From Ornithinibacillus bavariensis (GTDB lineage: Bacteria; Bacillota; Bacilli; Bacillales; Amphibacillaceae), in contig NZ_BORP01000005.1 of assembly GCF_018333235.1 (NCBI RefSeq), positions 1 through 64,000 on the forward strand: a stretch of 64,000 nucleotides of DNA. Direction: 5' to 3'. A program made the translations under genes and the position numbers. Below, piece by piece: positions 63,911 through 64,000 of the stretch; position 1 is the stretch's first letter; each line of letters begins with the position of its first letter. The notes under the pieces are model-generated. The model was not told the origin of the DNA and searched no databases. It saw only the letters and a list, made by a program, of their open reading frames with translations.

Positions 63911-64000
63911 TTATTTAACAGCTTTTTCAGCTGCTTGTTTTACTTCCTCAAGCGTTTTTCCCATCCCTGATTCAACTGATGCAACAAACGCACCCTCTAG
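63911..64000 (-). CDS. C-terminal end of an unidentified protein (cut by the window edge)
   Basis: The last 29 codons read LEGAFVASVESGMGKTLEEV then KQAAEKAVK and stop at 63911-63913. The alpha-helical, Lys/Ala/Glu-rich end and the terminator 25 bases later show this is a real gene end. Too little is present to name the family. Confidence 0.7.
   Translation of the reverse strand, partial: LEGAFVASVESGMGKTLEEVKQAAEKAVK

Overview
The window is a chromosomal segment of a low-GC, endospore-forming Bacillaceae. Spore genes (sspE, pdaA), the perR–bcp–hemL–ygaD–ntdP–sspE–mutY–yfhP–yfhH–recX–yfhF–yfhE block and the yfkD/F/H/I/J block all have Bacillus subtilis counterparts in similar order. AT content and several sequence details suggest the Oceanobacillus/Virgibacillus side of the family, but genus cannot be fixed from this sequence alone. 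I see no prophage, insertion sequence, CRISPR array, tRNA or complete rRNA gene.

Layout. 1–812: leader and tandem promoters of an rRNA operon that runs left out of the window, then a 51-bp tandem repeat array. 813–7743: ygzB, pabA and a pabB–pabC fusion, then perR, a cobalamin adenosyltransferase, a D-2-hydroxyacid dehydrogenase, a sugar transferase, bcp and a K+ channel. 7884–18653: hemL, yidC behind a MifM-like arrest peptide, an ABC exporter, ntdP, sspE, mutY, yfhP, yfhH, an SDR, recX and yfhF. 18740–19653: a structured attenuator-like RNA leading into a GNAT acetyltransferase, then yfhE. 19731–25341: a DnaA-box cluster and two convergent GntR/ABC-transporter operons, each with its own inverted-repeat operator. 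25437–38005: MBL hydrolase, acetyltransferase, a broken lipoprotein gene, CtsR-controlled clpE, acyl-CoA synthetase, pdaA, an antiporter, yfkD, an MFS pump and a cystine-type transporter lacking its ATPase. 38202–50017: PerR-controlled zosA, yfkH/I/J, alsT, niaR with a divergent sodium symporter pair, an SRAP protein, glutaminase, plsC and mreBH. 50269–54837: an acyl-CoA catabolic operon (CoA-transferase, acyl-CoA dehydrogenase, semialdehyde dehydrogenase). 54886–58855: anti-sigma/ECF sigma pair, ZIP transporter, hydrolase and Nudix. 59010–63684: glpD and glpFK, each with a terminator in its leader and glpF with a cre site. The right edge cuts an unidentified minus-strand gene.

Regulation is unusually readable. 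I could place candidate PerR, CtsR, CcpA, ECF-sigma, SigI-like, GntR and GlpP-type sites by eye. The strongest mechanistic observation is the mifM-like gene ahead of yidC. It has a membrane anchor and a tryptophan plus acidic arrest motif in MifM register, and a 7-bp hairpin that hides the yidC Shine-Dalgarno just downstream of the predicted stall. The most novel-looking element is the RNA at about 18773–18922. It carries a perfect tRNA T-arm mimic, two competing helices, and a terminator whose 3' arm is also the ribosome binding site of the GNAT gene.
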